DNA from: Carettochelys insculpta | Lineage: Eukaryota > Chordata > Testudines > Carettochelyidae | Assembly (NCBI RefSeq): GCF_033958435.1 | Contig: NC_134145.1 | Span: forward strand, 41,133,501-41,197,500 | DNA length: 64,000 bases | Direction: 5' to 3' | Shown: positions 32,553 to 43,811 of the stretch, in pieces | Position numbering within the stretch: the first letter of the stretch is position 1 | Layout: each line of letters starts with the position of its first letter | Translations under genes and position numbers: made by a program | Notes under the pieces: model-generated | What the model was told of the DNA's origin: nothing | What the model saw: the letters and a program-made list of their open reading frames with translations, nothing else | Databases searched by the model: none

Positions 32553-32808
32553 GGCCATTTCTACACAGGCCACGTTCTCCTGATAATTTTCAGGAAGAAG
32601 GGGCTTCCAGAAGGAGGACTTCCTTCTGGGAGATCCCCCAGGGGCCGCGCCACTACATGCTGTTTTGGGTCCGGAAGAGCTTCTTCCAGACTCCAAATCA
32701 TGTAACCCTATGCTAATGAGGTGCCAGAAATTTACACCCATGCCTCATTAGGATTTTTCAGGCTGTTTATTACCATGCCACTTTTGGAGGGCATGTGTAG
32801 AAATGGCC
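32553..32808. mobile_element. Harbinger-type MITE with TTA duplication
   Basis: 256 bp with terminal repeats GGCCATTTCTACACAGGCCAC and the inverted end, flanked by TTA on both sides (32550-32552, 32809-32811), the usual Harbinger 3-bp target. Same family as the larger foldback element at 60252-60792. Internal arms GGAAGAAGGGGCTTCCAGAA and AGGACTTCC are partly inverted. Confidence 0.85.
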
Positions 32809-33026
32809 TTACTGTTTGGAAATGTTGCTCCTCCACCAGGCCCTAGGAAAATTGGCTTGGGAATATGAATATGCATAACTCAAAGATGCTTTAGGCAAAA
32901 TGAATTATGTAATATATCTTTTTAAAAGTTGCAGTGGGATGAATGTATATATTCTATTTTGTGCATGGATATTTTTAATGAGAAGTTAAATATGAAGTAT
33001 GGATCTATTTATGAGTCTAAGGGTAT

Positions 33027-33458
33027 GGCTAGATTACACTGATTTGTTGACAGAAGATTTTGTTGCAAGATCTCTTCCAACAAAATTTCTGTCAACAGAT
33101 TGCAGCCAAACTGCAAGTGGATTGCAAGAGTGATCCGCTCTGATGACAGAACGCTGCTGGACTGCCCAGCCACTCTATCGGGAAAATGACCAACCAGAAG
33201 CACAGCAGACAGGGCTGCTCATCGTCCCATAAGCACTGTCTATTGGCAGAGGGCCCCCTGGATCATCCAGACTGGTTTCTGTCAACAGATCCCTGTAGAC
33301 AGAGGCATTATGCTGCATGGGGAGCAGAGTTAGCTGTCACCAAAAGTGGTGCATTCTGTTGCTTTACTGTTGACAAAATATCTTGGAAATTTGGATGCTC
33401 CCTGTTTTTTTTTCAAAACACCAGTTTTGTCAACGAATCCTTTAGTGTACACATAGCC
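33027..33458. mobile_element. MITE with TGTTGACAG motifs
   Basis: About 430 bp. Left GGCTAGATTACACTGA.TTGTTGACAG and right, reverse complemented, GGCTATGTGTACACTA. Shares CTGTCAACAGAT and ACCAGAAGCACAGCA-type blocks with 58081-58450, so the two are one family. Target duplication not clean (TAT/TAA). Confidence 0.72.
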
Positions 33459-33640
33459 TAAATGTGCTAATGTGGGCTATTGCTGATATACCAGAATCTT
33501 AATGGCCCAGTGCTCAAGGTAACAGTCTGTGAATGGTTTTGTCTTTGCTGTAAGCCTGAATTGTGGTGGTCATGCCAGGACATATTGCCAAGCCACCTGG
33601 TGTTGGATTCCATTTTGGAGCTAGTACTTTTCCACTCAAG

Positions 33641-36600
33641 AGCCACATCTAAACTACCTTGCTATATCAAAGTAGCAGACACAACTTGGAAGCAGTGTGC
33701 GTCACGTCTACGCATGTCGCGTGCTACCTTGAAGTTGAAATTGATGGTAGGCGTGGAGATGTTGAAACTACTATCCCAATGAGAAAATGGGAATAGTGTG
33801 ATACTTCAACGTCTAACATTGAAAAAGGACGTGTGTAGACAATCCACGTCCTGCTACTTAGAAATAGCAGGGTACACCATAGCGGCAATCAGTTGGGATG
33901 TGGAGATGTACTGTCCCACCCCTGGGGGGCTCTATGGTCTGAGCGTGCAGTGGCTCTTAAAGCCACATGGACCAGGAAACCCCATGGCAGGAAGCTGAAA
34001 TTGTGCAGACAGTAGTCCCAACACAAACTGCCCTTGCGCACCTCAGCACAACCCCTGGCACGGTGGACAGCAGAATGGCCAGCACCTGGGCAGGTCAGGA
34101 CCCCCAGGGCTCCCCCTCTGAGCATGCCCAGGGCTTGCAGGGGTCCAGCCAGGAGGGAAGAAGCAGGGCCCCTCCTGGACTGACACCGAGCTCCATGACC
34201 TGCTGGGGCTCTGGGGTGAGGAAAAGGTGCTCCAGGTGATGGGGAGCAAGTGGCAGAATGTAAATGTGTTCACCTGGCTGGCGAAAGGGACTGACCACTC
34301 AGGGTCACCCAGCCTGCACTCCTGACCATGTCAGGAGTAAAGTAAAGGAGTTGCAGCAGTGTTAGGCCAGGCTCGGGACTCGGCCAGCTGGTTGGGGGCT
34401 GTCCCCACCACTTGCCTCTATTACTGGGAGCTCAGGACCATCCTGGGTCCCCTGGACACCTCCTCCCCTCCGGCCATTCTCAACACTGTGGCTGAGGAGC
34501 CCCAGCAGGTTGTGGAGCAGGATTTGGGACCAGAGGCCTGTCCAACACCACCAAGGCCAGAGCTGGAGCCAGGCAGTGAGGCAGCAGGGTGGTTCAGTGA
34601 GGAGGGGGAGCAGGTGATGAACCTCCCCTCTCACCCTGTCAGTAGGGCATCTGCCAGACGGGTGTCCCCCGACCTCAGCAGTGGGCCTTCAGGTATGTAA
34701 CCCACAGGGCACACACCCCTGGGAAATGGGGCAGGGGCACCATACATGACCAGGGGCCCCTCACACCTCTGGCAGACCCTGACCTACCCAGGCTCAGCCG
34801 GACCTCAGCCCTGGGATAGTGGCACGGCCTCCAGCACCCATCAGCAACTGCTTCTATGGACAGCGCCATGCCCCCGCCCCAGGGGAGGGATGGCGGGGGA
34901 GGACCACACAAAGGGACCTCCCAGAGGGCCTCCTCACCCACTGATGGTGGCTGGAGAGGCATGGGCCAAGGGGCAGGGGTTGGTACTCGTGGCATTCTCC
35001 TCTCTTCCCCCGTGTCCACAGCCGCACCATCAAAAGGCCAGGAGAGTCTCGCCTCATCAGCCAATCCAGAGAGCCTCCCGGATGCAAGAGACAGTGACCA
35101 GCCAGAGGCACCACTGGCACTGAGATGAGCCCACTCTTGCTGCAGCTAAAGGCGAACAACTGGGGAGCCACTCATGGACTCTTCTCTCTTGCACCAGGTC
35201 GAGCTGACAGAGCGGTTAATCCGCTTCAAGGAAGGGGACGCAGCCTGGCGCTGGGAGGGCTGGGGTGCATTCAAGTACACGTTTGACAACTTGGCAGCCT
35301 CCTATCAGAAGCTGGTGGCCCAGATGCACTATACTGCCACCCCCCGCTGTCCCTCCTGCTGCTCCTCCTGCCATGGCCCCATACAACAGCCCCCCGGCTG
35401 AGGAGACTACTGGGCCTGCATGCTATCCCGAGGCTGAGCCCCGACCTTACTTGCATGAGCTCCCTGTCCCCACCTAGCCACACCAGGGACCTGCAGACAA
35501 GAGAGGGGTGTGGGAGATGGAGCTAGCAGGGGTTGTGCCCCTCTATTCCCACCCTGGTGTGATGGGTCAAAGGCTGGGCCATCCAAGTGCTCACTCCGTA
35601 AATATTTGCCTCCCCCCGTAAATAGTTGACCCTCCCTCATGTGCATAGTTTCTTCAATGTTGTTCATTGCAAATAAGTTTTATTCCAAGGTGCACATATT
35701 TTCATTATATATATACAGTTCCATTTTCCCAAACCCCTGTATGCTCATTGTGGGGACAGCATGTGGGGGTGAGGAGGATTGTGTGGGAGGCCAGCTGGGG
35801 GTGGCTGGGACAGTGCTCACTGGGACCCCTGCTTGAAGTACTGCTGCAAGGCCTCCCAGATGCAGATAACTGCCTGGTGCACCTGGTGGCTAGGGGTGGT
35901 GGCTGGCTGGGGGTAGCTGATGCCATCCTCAACCACCCATCCCTGTATGTAGGCCTCTCCCTTACTCTCTGTGATGCTGTGGAAGGTGCAGCAGGTGCCT
36001 ACAACCTGAGGAACGTTGAGGACACCCACATCCAGGCGGGTGAGGAGGCATCACCATTGCGCCTTCAGGCAGCCAAAGGTGCTCTCAACCACCTCGCTGG
36101 CAGTGAACCACTCATGGCTGGCAGTGAGGTGGCCTGTATATGGCTGCATGAGCCAGGGCTAGAGTGGGTATGCCACACTGGCAACCAGGCAGAGGGGCAC
36201 AGTGGTGTCTTCCAGTGGGTTCTTCCTTTAGGGGATGTAGGTCCACACCTCCAGCTGGTGGCACAGGCCTGGGTTGTGGAAGACCCAAGCATCGTGGGTA
36301 CAGCCAGGCCAGCCCACATACATGTCCTGGAACTGGCCCTGGCTGTCCACTTTGGCCTGCAGGACCATGAAACTGTAGCTCTTCCAGTTTATGTATTGTC
36401 CCCCACTGTGCTACAAGTGCAGATGGGGATCTGGGTCCCATTGAGGGTCCCAAAGCAATTTAGGAACCCCAGTGTGGTGAAGTCTTGTATGGCTGTGTCC
36501 AGGTCCCCAATGTGGACAACCCTCTGCAGAAGCAGGATGGTCAGGGTATGGATCACTTGACGGAAGGGGACATAGGCACCTGTGTGGGGTGTGTCTGGCC

Positions 36601-37530
36601 CATCCTGACCCCCCTCCCCAGCCCTGCACCCTGGGCACCCTCCATGAGCACCTTCCCTGGCCTTCCACCCTGGGAACCCTCCCCGGGCCTCTCACTCCCG
36701 GTGGGTGTGCGCCTTTGCCTCCATGATGATGGCCCCAATTGTGGCCTTGCCCACACTGAATGAGTGTCCCTCAGAGCAGTAGTTGTCTGTAGTGGCCATC
36801 TTCTAGACAGCTATCATGACCCTCTTCTCCATGGGGAGGGTGAGCAGCATCCAGGTGTCCTGGTGTCTCAGGGTGGGGGGTCAGCCACTGACAGATCTCC
36901 GGGAAGGTCTGCTGCCTCATCCAGAAATTCCGGAGCTGCTGGTCATCATCCCACTCCCCCATGATGAGTTGCTCCCACCACTCAGAGCAGATGGGGTGGC
37001 ACCAGAGCTGGTGGGGCATCTGGGGGAGCAGGAGGGCCCGATGGTCTGGGGCATCCCCTTCTGCCCCTGGAGAGGGCTGGGCAGCCACCCATGCTGCAGC
37101 TAGCAGGGCTCCTGCTCCACCAGTGGCAGCCAGCAGGACATTGAGCTGCTGATGTTGTTGCTCTGTGTCCATTCCTGTAGGCACTGTGTCTGAGGGGCTT
37201 GTGGCAACTCTCCATGCCTCATGCTGTTCAGGCCAAATGTGTTTGGGAGTGGCCCTTTAAGGGAGCAGCTTGCTGTGGCCCTGAAAGCACTTGTCCACCC
37301 TGTGCCCCAGTCCTCAGCCTTTCCTGGCCCCTTATTTCAAAAGGGGCTGCTTGTATGCATAGATGCTCTCTTTCTGTGTCCAGGGCAGCCCCTTTCCATA
37401 TGCTGCATCACTATTTCAACATTGCACATCAACAGCACCAGCCCCAGTGCTTGTGTAGATGTTACTTGTCAAAGAAGTGTCTACTTCGAAAGACGTTACT
37501 TCGACATAGCACTGTAGTGTAGACATAGCC
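33641..37530. mobile_element. Long Harbinger copy, family A, decayed
   Basis: 3.9 kb flanked by AAG on both sides (33638-33640, 37531-37533). Layout is the same as 39861-43808: a Myb-like gene on the + strand and a transposase on the - strand. + strand: PSWTDTELHDLLGLWGEEKV and QVMGSKWQNVNVFTWLAKG (about 34172-34290), with RLIRFKEGDAAWRWEGWGAF downstream (about 35214). - strand: WWEQLIMGEWDDDQQLRNFW and RQQTFPEICQWLTPH (about 36985-36890). The DDE part survives only in broken frames. Both genes have many lesions. Confidence 0.85.
35800..37160 (-). pseudogene. Harbinger transposase relic (copy A1)
   Basis: Reverse-strand remains of a two-exon Harbinger transposase. N-terminal MDTEQQHQQLNVLLAATGG (from about 37172) and WWEQLIMGEWDDDQQ are in one frame to 36771. 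A CTTCAGTGAA-like splice area follows, then DDE remains near 36560-35830 in shifting frames (FLNCFGTLNGTQIPI, WAGLAVPT, AYPLWPWLMQP-type pieces). Non-functional. Confidence 0.7.
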
Positions 37531-37617
37531 AAGGTGGGAAAAATTTGAACTAAGCACAAAGAATTACTGCCTTGTGCAAAAGGGATATAAAGTTGAGGAA
37601 AAAAACATGCTGTAGTA

Positions 37618-37809
37618 CAGGTGTGTCCAACCTGCGGCCCGCGGGCTGCATGCGGCCCTAGACAGCTAGTAATGCGGCCCCACAAGATCGTAAACTTTTA
37701 ACATTATTATGTGATTTGTATACATTAACTATATTACATATTTTGTACGCGGCCCAAGACTATCTTCACTCAATGCGGCCCAGGCAAGACAAAAGTTTGG
37801 ACACCCATG
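37618..37809. mobile_element. Small hAT element, 8-bp target duplication
   Basis: 192 bp with ends CAGGTGTGTCCAAC and CATGGGTGTCCAAAC (reverse complement of right end), flanked by a perfect 8-bp repeat CTGTAGTA (37610-37617, 37810-37817). Contains several GCGGCCC words. Non-coding, non-autonomous. Confidence 0.92.
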
Positions 37810-38002
37810 CTGTAGTAGTTCCCAGACACTAAGAGAACCTTCACTTACCACCCAAGATGCCTGCAGGCAACAGCTAAGACTGAACACAGGGGAGGATTAG
37901 GCCTAAGCTAGAAGGCTGCCTACCCTGTGAAAGAACAACTGTTAGGGTAAGAATTTGAGTGTAATAAGTTTCTTAGTTCAATAAATTTCTTAAGATTAGC
38001 TG

Positions 38003-38979
38003 TCAAAACAAAAAGCAGTCAAGTAGCACTTTAAAGACTAGCAAAATAGTTTATTAGGTGAGCTTTCATGGGACAGACCCACTTCTTCAGACCACAGCCA
38101 GACCAGAACAGACTCAATATTTAAGGCACAGAGAACCAAAAACAGCAAGCAAGGAGGACAAATCAGGAAAAGATAATCAAGGTGAGCAAATCAGAGAGTG
38201 GAGGGGTGGGGGGGGAAGGTCAAGAATTAGATTGAGCCAAGTGTGCAGACGAGTCCCCATAGTGACTGAGAAAGTTCCCACCACGATTTAAACCGTGTTA
38301 ATGTGCCAAATTTGACTATAAAAGCCAGCTCGGCTGTTTCCCTTTCCAGAACGGTGCGATAATTCTTCTTCAGTAACACACATACCTTGAGGTCATTGAC
38401 AGAATGCCCCATTCCATTAAAATGTTGACTAACTGGTTTGTGGCTCTGGAGTGTTTTGATGTCTGTTTTGTGCCCATTGACCCGTTGTCTAAGGGAGTTA
38501 GAAGTCTGTCCAATATACAAAGCATCTGGGCATTGTTGGCACGTGATGGCATATATGATGTTAGTAGAGGAGCATGAGAAAGTGCCCGTGATTCTGTGAG
38601 TAACCTGGTGAGGTCCAGTGATGGTATTTCCAGAGAAGATATGTGGACAAAGCTGGCGGTCCTGGAATACCAGTCCTGGAACCTTTCCCTGCAACAAAGC
38701 TCACTGCCAGCTTTGTCCACATATCTTCTCTGGAAATACCATCACTGGACCTAACCAGGTTTCTCACAGAATCACGGACACTTTCTCATGCTTTCTCTTT
38801 GCTTGCTGTTTTTGGTTCTCTGTGCCTTAAATATTGAGTCTGTTCTGGTCTGGCTGTGGTCTGAAGAAGTGGGTCTGTCCCATGAAAGCTCACCTAATAA
38901 ACTATTTTGCTAGTCTTTAAAGTGCTAATTGACTGCTTTTTGTTTTGATAGTGTATAGACTAGCACGGCTTCTTCTCTG
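38003..38979. mobile_element. PLE insertion with two inverted arms, 13-bp TSD
   Basis: Flanked by TTAAGATTAGCTG (37990-38002, 38980-38992). The left arm (38003 to about 38700) is a reverse PLE 3' end encoding a GIY-YIG domain. The right arm (about 38701-38979) is a forward PLE 3' end with an internal deletion. Blocks 38611-38657 and 38707-38753 are inverted copies. Hammerhead-like motifs occur in both arms (38064-38090 reverse, 38861-38887 forward). Only the right arm has the extra terminal stretch GTGTATAGACTAGCACGGCT. Confidence 0.92.
38227..38697 (-). pseudogene. PLE GIY-YIG endonuclease fragment
   Basis: A 156-codon open frame on the minus strand. It contains the GIY-YIG endonuclease core of Penelope-like elements: NIIYAITCQQCPDALYIGQT, then SLRQRVNGHKTDI, with the Cys pair (CQQC) before YIG that typifies this branch. 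SVNDLKVCVL and ERETAELAFIVKFGTLTRF follow. In intact elements this domain follows a reverse transcriptase and cuts target DNA. The RT is absent here (5' truncation), so it is a fragment. Confidence 0.85.
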
Positions 38980-38992
38980 TTAAGATTAGCTG

Positions 38993-39660
38993 GTGTATTT
39001 TGTTTATTTTGGCTAAGTAACTTACTTTGATCTGTCTGTTTTCACTTGCAATCATTTAAATCCTACTTTATGTACTTAATAAAACACTTTTTTATTATCA
39101 AAGCCAGTGAAAATAATTGTTATAGGGTGGAGAGAGCAATCACTGTGCATCTCTCTTACATTGCTAAAGAGGGTGAACTTATAAGCTTTCTCAGTGTAAT
39201 GCTTTTATGCAGAATATGATGGATTTATTTGGGGTTTCAGTCCTCTTTGGGTCTATATTCCTGTTACCTTATAGCTCAGCCCCCACTCTCCCCAAGAGCT
39301 GAGATAAATCAGTGTTTGTGTTGCTCTCCTGGGAAGTTGTCACTCCAACTGTGTGAATGAGCTGGGAGAAGGCCCTCTTCTGGCCTAGAAGGATGGGGTG
39401 GTGGGGCAGCCCCACAAGGGAGGTAGGTGGGCTTAGTAGCACAACTAACATATTGGATGACAGTCTCAGTGGGACCCTTGTAATCCAAACATCACAGAAT
39501 GCTTTCTGGCATCAAAGACAATTCATCTCACTCATTAAGAATGAGGATAGAAAAGTGTTAGAAAGAGTTCTATGCTCTCTTAAAACTGCATTGAAAAGAA
39601 AAAGGCAAGAAGTACTATCTTACTAATAAGTTTCAGAGGGTAAGACATGTTTTTCTGTTT
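38993..39660. other. Unassigned spacer between PLE and Harbinger
   Basis: AT-rich; no gene or repeat recognised except short frames. The sequence after 38980 resumes the pre-insertion locus. Confidence 0.4.
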
Positions 39661-39664
39661 CAAC

Positions 39665-39778
39665 AAAAAACACGAGAAGTCCTGTGACACCTAAAAGACT
39701 AACACATTTATTCGGGCGTAAGTTTTTGTGGGCTGGGCATTCTTCCCAGCAATGTGGATGGCATGATCTGAGAGAGAG
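39665..39778 (-). mobile_element. PLE 3' tail, third subfamily
   Basis: ACGAGAAGTCCTGTGACACC and AAAGACTAACACATTTATTC match the reverse of the PLE tail. The hammerhead region is present but altered (GGGCATTCTTCCCAGCAATG). Confidence 0.65.
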
Positions 39779-40223
39779 AACTTTCATAACTCATACTAAG
39801 CAGAATCTAGTAAATATAAAGATTTTAAAGTGTCTTTTGTTTTGTGCCATACAACATATGAGCTGCGTCTACTCTAACCGGCTATTTCAAAGTAGCCGTG
39901 CCAACTTCGAAATAGCGCCCGCCACGTCTACAAGTGCCGAGCGCTATTTCAAAGTTGAAATCGACGTAAGGCGGCTAGACATCGAAGTCGCTATCCTCAT
40001 GAGGAGATGGGAATAGCGCCCTACTTCAACGTTGAATGTCGAAGTAGGGCACGTGTAGATGATCCGCATCCCGCAACATTGAAATAGCGGGGTCCTCCAT
40101 GGTGGCCATCAGCTGAGGGGTTGAGAGGCGCTCTCTCCAGCCCCTGAGCTCTATGGTCACCGCGTGCAGCAGCCCCTTAAAGCTCCCCGCCCCCTTATTT
40201 CCTGTGCAGTAAGGTGAGAGCTC

Positions 40224-41779
40224 GTGCAGGCAGCAGCACAGCCACGTGCACAGCCTGCATGGACCTCAGCAGCCCCAGTCTATGACCCTGCACCCCATGG
40301 CATCCAGCCAGCCCCCCAAGCGCCCACAGGGTACCCCCCCAAGGGGGCCCAGGGCTCCCAGCCTGCCAGCCAGCGGGGGAAGAGGCAGCGGGGCCCCTCC
40401 TGGACAGAGGCTGAGATCCAGGACCTGCTGGGGCTCTGGGGTGAGGAGGAGGTGCTCCAGGTAATGGGGAGCAAGAGGCGGAACGCGGATGCGTTCGCTT
40501 GGCTGGCCAAGGGCCTGGCTGCCCAGGGTCACCCTGCCCGCACTCCTGACCATGTCAGGAGTAAGGTTAAGGAGCTGCGGCAGGGTTACGCCTGGGCCTG
40601 GGACGTGGCCAGCCGATCTGGTGCCACCCCCACTACTAGCCCCTTTTACAGGGAGCTCAGGTCCATCCTAGGCCACCGGTACACCTCCTCGCCCCCGGCC
40701 ACTCTTGACACATTGACCGACGAGCCCCAGCAGGCCCCGGAGATGGAGTCCACCCCGGTGGCAAGCCCTGCACCCCAGGGACCCCCCCAGGAGCCCACCC
40801 CGGGATGCCGGAGGAGGAGGAGGGGGAGTCCTCCAGCAACGGGGGGGCTCCACATCACCCTTCCATCCCGCAGCTCTAGCAGGGCATCCACCCAATGGGT
40901 GTCCCCTGAATGTGGGAGCAGACCGTCAGGTATGTACCCCCCCCGGTGCACAACCCCGGGGTTAAGGGGCAGGGACAAGAGACATGACCAGGGCCCTCCA
41001 CATGCCCAGATGACCATGGCCCCAAGGACAGCAGTGGCATGTCCCTCAGAAGAGTGCATCAGCCCCTGCCGCCCCAGCAGGACAGTGCCATGCCCCATCC
41101 CTAGGGATGGGGGGAGCGGAACCTAGGGTCTCCCGTGGTGGGGGGGACACCCATCAGCAGCAGCATCTCCGGGGGACGGGGATGGGGAACCAGCAGCAGA
41201 GGGGTGGGGGGACAAGGGCCACAGGTCAGGGCCCACACTAATGGCTGTCTCCACTCTTGTTCCCCCCTGTGTTCCACAGCTGTACCATTGGAGGGCCCAG
41301 AGAGTGCCGGTGAGGTGTCCGTGGTCCTGGAGAGCCCACCGGGGCCATCCCAGCAGGCCAGCCCCTTGGCGGAGCACAGACCAGCCCCAGGACAAGGCCG
41401 ACAGAGGAGGAGCCACCTGCGGACGGCCACAGACACCCAGCTGCTCGCGACCTTCCGCCATCAGCTGGAGGTGTCTGAGTGGCGCCTGCGGGTGGAGAAG
41501 CGGCGGCTAGAGCTCCAGCAGAGAGCGCTGGCCTGGCGCCAGGAGGCTTGGGGGGCCTTCATGCACACATTCCAACAGATTGCGCAGCACCTGGCCCCCC
41601 CCGCCACTCCGCCCGCTGCTTTGCCCGCTGTGCCACCCTCTGCTCCACCTGCCTTCCCTCCACCGTCTGCCACCCTGGGGCCTGCCGCTGAGGGGGACCA
41701 TGGGCCTGCGGACACCGGCCGCCCTATTTGCCGGTTCTCCCGGCCCCCACCCAGGCTCGACCATGGCTCCGGCTGAGAC
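40224..41779 (+). CDS. Harbinger Myb/SANT-like DNA-binding protein
   Basis: In Harbinger elements this protein binds the transposon ends and helps bring the transposase to the nucleus and to DNA. Exon 1 (40224-40929) holds a Myb/SANT-like trihelix domain: RGPSWTEAEIQDLLGLWGEE, then SKRRNADAFAWLAKGLAAQG, then PDHVRSKVKELRQGYAWAWD. Donor CAG|GTATGT and acceptor CCACAG (41277-41279) remove an intron of 350 bases. Exon 2 (41280-41778) continues in frame: AVPLEGPESAGE, then the charged helix LEVSEWRLRVEKRRLELQQR and a Pro/Ala tail. Total about 400 residues with no stop. The exact start Met is uncertain. Confidence 0.8.
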
Positions 41780-42096
41780 GTGGGTCGCGCCCCCCAACAC
41801 CAGGTGCTGGACAATAGGGTGCGGGGCCAAGGATGTTGCCCCCCCTTTGTACATATTCCCCCCAAGTTTGTAAATAGTTTTTGTTCTGCCCCCCCATGTA
41901 CATAGCTCCCCCCTTCCTTCTGTTAATAATAACTTTGCACTGTTTTGTTTCAAAAAACATTTCCATTTATTTCAAAGAAAAGTGTGGGGGTGTGTGTGCT
42001 CTCGGGTGTTCTGTGGTGTGGGCGTGGGGGCAGGGATTGTTGTGGAGGATGGGAGGGTGCAGTGGGTGGCTCATCAGCAGCTGGCCCTGCCAGTAT

Positions 42097-43494
42097 TCAC
42101 CCCGCAGCCTGGTCAAAATGGGCCCGCAGGGCCTCCTGGACCTGGATCCCCTCAGGGTCGACCTGGCGACTGGGGGCAGCGGGTGGCTGGACATCGGCCC
42201 TGCCAGCCTCCACAGCCCAGACCTGGAAGAATGCCTCTCCCTTGCTCTCCACCAAGTTGTAGAGTGTGCTGCATGTGCCTACAACCTGGGGGATGTTGGT
42301 GAGCCCTGAATCCAGGCAGGTGAGGAGACACCTCCAGCGCCCTTTGAGGTGGCCGAAAATCTGCTCGACCACCTGGCGTACATGGTTCAAGTGCATGTTG
42401 AACCGCTCCTGGCTGGCTGTGATGTGGCCCGTGTAGGGGTGCATGAGCCAGGGCCGGAGGGGGTATGCCGCGTCTGCGACAATGCAGAGGGGCAGGGTGG
42501 TGTCCCCCACAGGGATCTCCCGCTGGGGGATGTAGGTCCCCACCTCCAGCCGGTGGCACAGGCCTGGATTTCTGAACACCCGGGCGTCGTGGGTGCTGGC
42601 AGGCCAGCCGACATAAATGTCCAAGAGGCGGGCCCGGCTGTCCACCAAGGCCTGCAGGACCATGAAATGGTGTCCCTTCCTATTGAGGAAGTGTCCTCCA
42701 CTGTGCTCCAGGGCACGGATGGGGATATGGGTCCCATCCAGAGCCCCAAGGCAATTTGGAAAGCCCAGGCTGGCAACCCCCGCGATGGCGGCATCCGGGT
42801 CCCCAAGCCGCACGAGCCTGTGGAGGAGCAGGGCATTGATTGTGCGGACAACCTGCAGGGGAAGGACACGAGAGAGCACTGGTGAGGGGTGTGCAGGGTG
42901 TGTCCAGCCCTCCCCACAGGGCTCCCCCGCTCCCCACAGGGCTCTCCCCCCTCCCCACAGGGCCCCCCCCACAGGGCTCCCCCCCTCTCCTTGGGTCCTC
43001 TTACCTCCATGAGGACAGCTCCGACAGTGGCCTTGCCCATGCCGAACTGCTGCCCTGCGGATCGGTAGCTGTCTGGAGTGGCCAGCTTCCAAACAGCGAT
43101 GCCGACCCATTTCTTGACCGTGAGGGCACGTCACATGGAGGTGTCCTGGTGCTGTAAGGCAGGGGTGGGCCACTGGCAGAGCTCCAGGAATGTCTGCCGG
43201 CTCATGTGGTAATTCTGGAGCCAGTGGTCATTGTCCCACTTGCCAAGCACCAGCCGATCCCACCAGTCCGTGCTCGTGGGGTATCTCCACAGCCAGCAGC
43301 ATGTGCGGCGGGGGGTGGGGGCGGGCTGGGAGGGCAGCAAGGTCTGGGGCTGCTTCCTCATCCCCTGGGGGCAGCTCCTCTTCCACAAATAAAAGATGGC
43401 CAGCTGCCTCCTGCATGGCACTGAGCAGGGCAGCCACTGGTCCTGCAGGGGCGGGTGTGGGGGCCTCTGGCTGCTGCTGCTGCTGGGGGTCCAT
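42097..43494 (-). pseudogene. Harbinger DDE transposase, nearly intact
   Basis: PIF/Harbinger (DDE_Tnp_4, HARBI1-like) transposase. The start is near ATG 43494 (MDPQQQQQPEAP). Exon 1 carries WWDRLVLGKWDNDHWLQNYH and ends ATGGAG|GTAAG at 43015. A 162-base intron (43014-42853) ends CTGCAG. Exon 2 (42852-42097) is open: NCLGALDGTHIPI (first Asp), VADAAYPLRPWLM (second Asp), VEQIFGHLKGRW (Glu). Two lesions break exon 1: a frameshift in the C-rich run near 43300 and a TGA at 43131-43133, where related copies have Arg. With only two lesions this copy is fairly young. Confidence 0.85.
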
Positions 43495-43811
43495 GCTGCT
43501 TACATGGGGTGTGTGGGCTTGTGGCTCTGCAGACCATGTGCTGTGCAGGCTGAGTATGTCTGGGAGGGGCCCTTTAAGGGAGCGGCTTGCTGTTACCCTG
43601 GAAGTGCTAGTCCGCCCTGTAACCCTGTCTGCAGCTGTTCCTGGCACCCTTATTTCGATGTGGGCTGCTTTGGCGTGTAGACGCTCCCCTGCAGCGCCTA
43701 CTTCGATGTAGTGCTGCCCAACGTCGACGGCACGAGCCCTGGAGGACGTGTAGACACTATTCAACGAAATAGCTTATTTCGATGTAGCGCCCCAGTGTAG
43801 ACGTAGCTATG

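Larger units (their letters stand above)
39861..43808. mobile_element. Long Harbinger transposon, family A, best copy
   Basis: 3948 bp flanked by ATG on both sides (39858-39860, 43809-43811), ends AGCTGCGTCTACTC and AGCTACGTCTACACTG (inverted). It carries two convergent genes: a Myb-like protein on + (40224-41778) and a DDE transposase on - (43494-42097). Such a pair is the known layout of PIF/Harbinger elements. GC content is well above the flanks. Termini match the short derivatives at 9648 and 61370. Confidence 0.92.

Noticed and set aside
35667..36560. A 297-codon frame on the + strand
   Set aside because: It lies antisense to the decayed Harbinger transposase, has no domain, and the matching transposase signal on the other strand explains the open frame.
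41461..41953. Minus-strand frames opposite the Myb-like gene
   Set aside because: The + strand has a spliced open frame with a SANT-like domain and conserved layout across copies; the minus frames have none.
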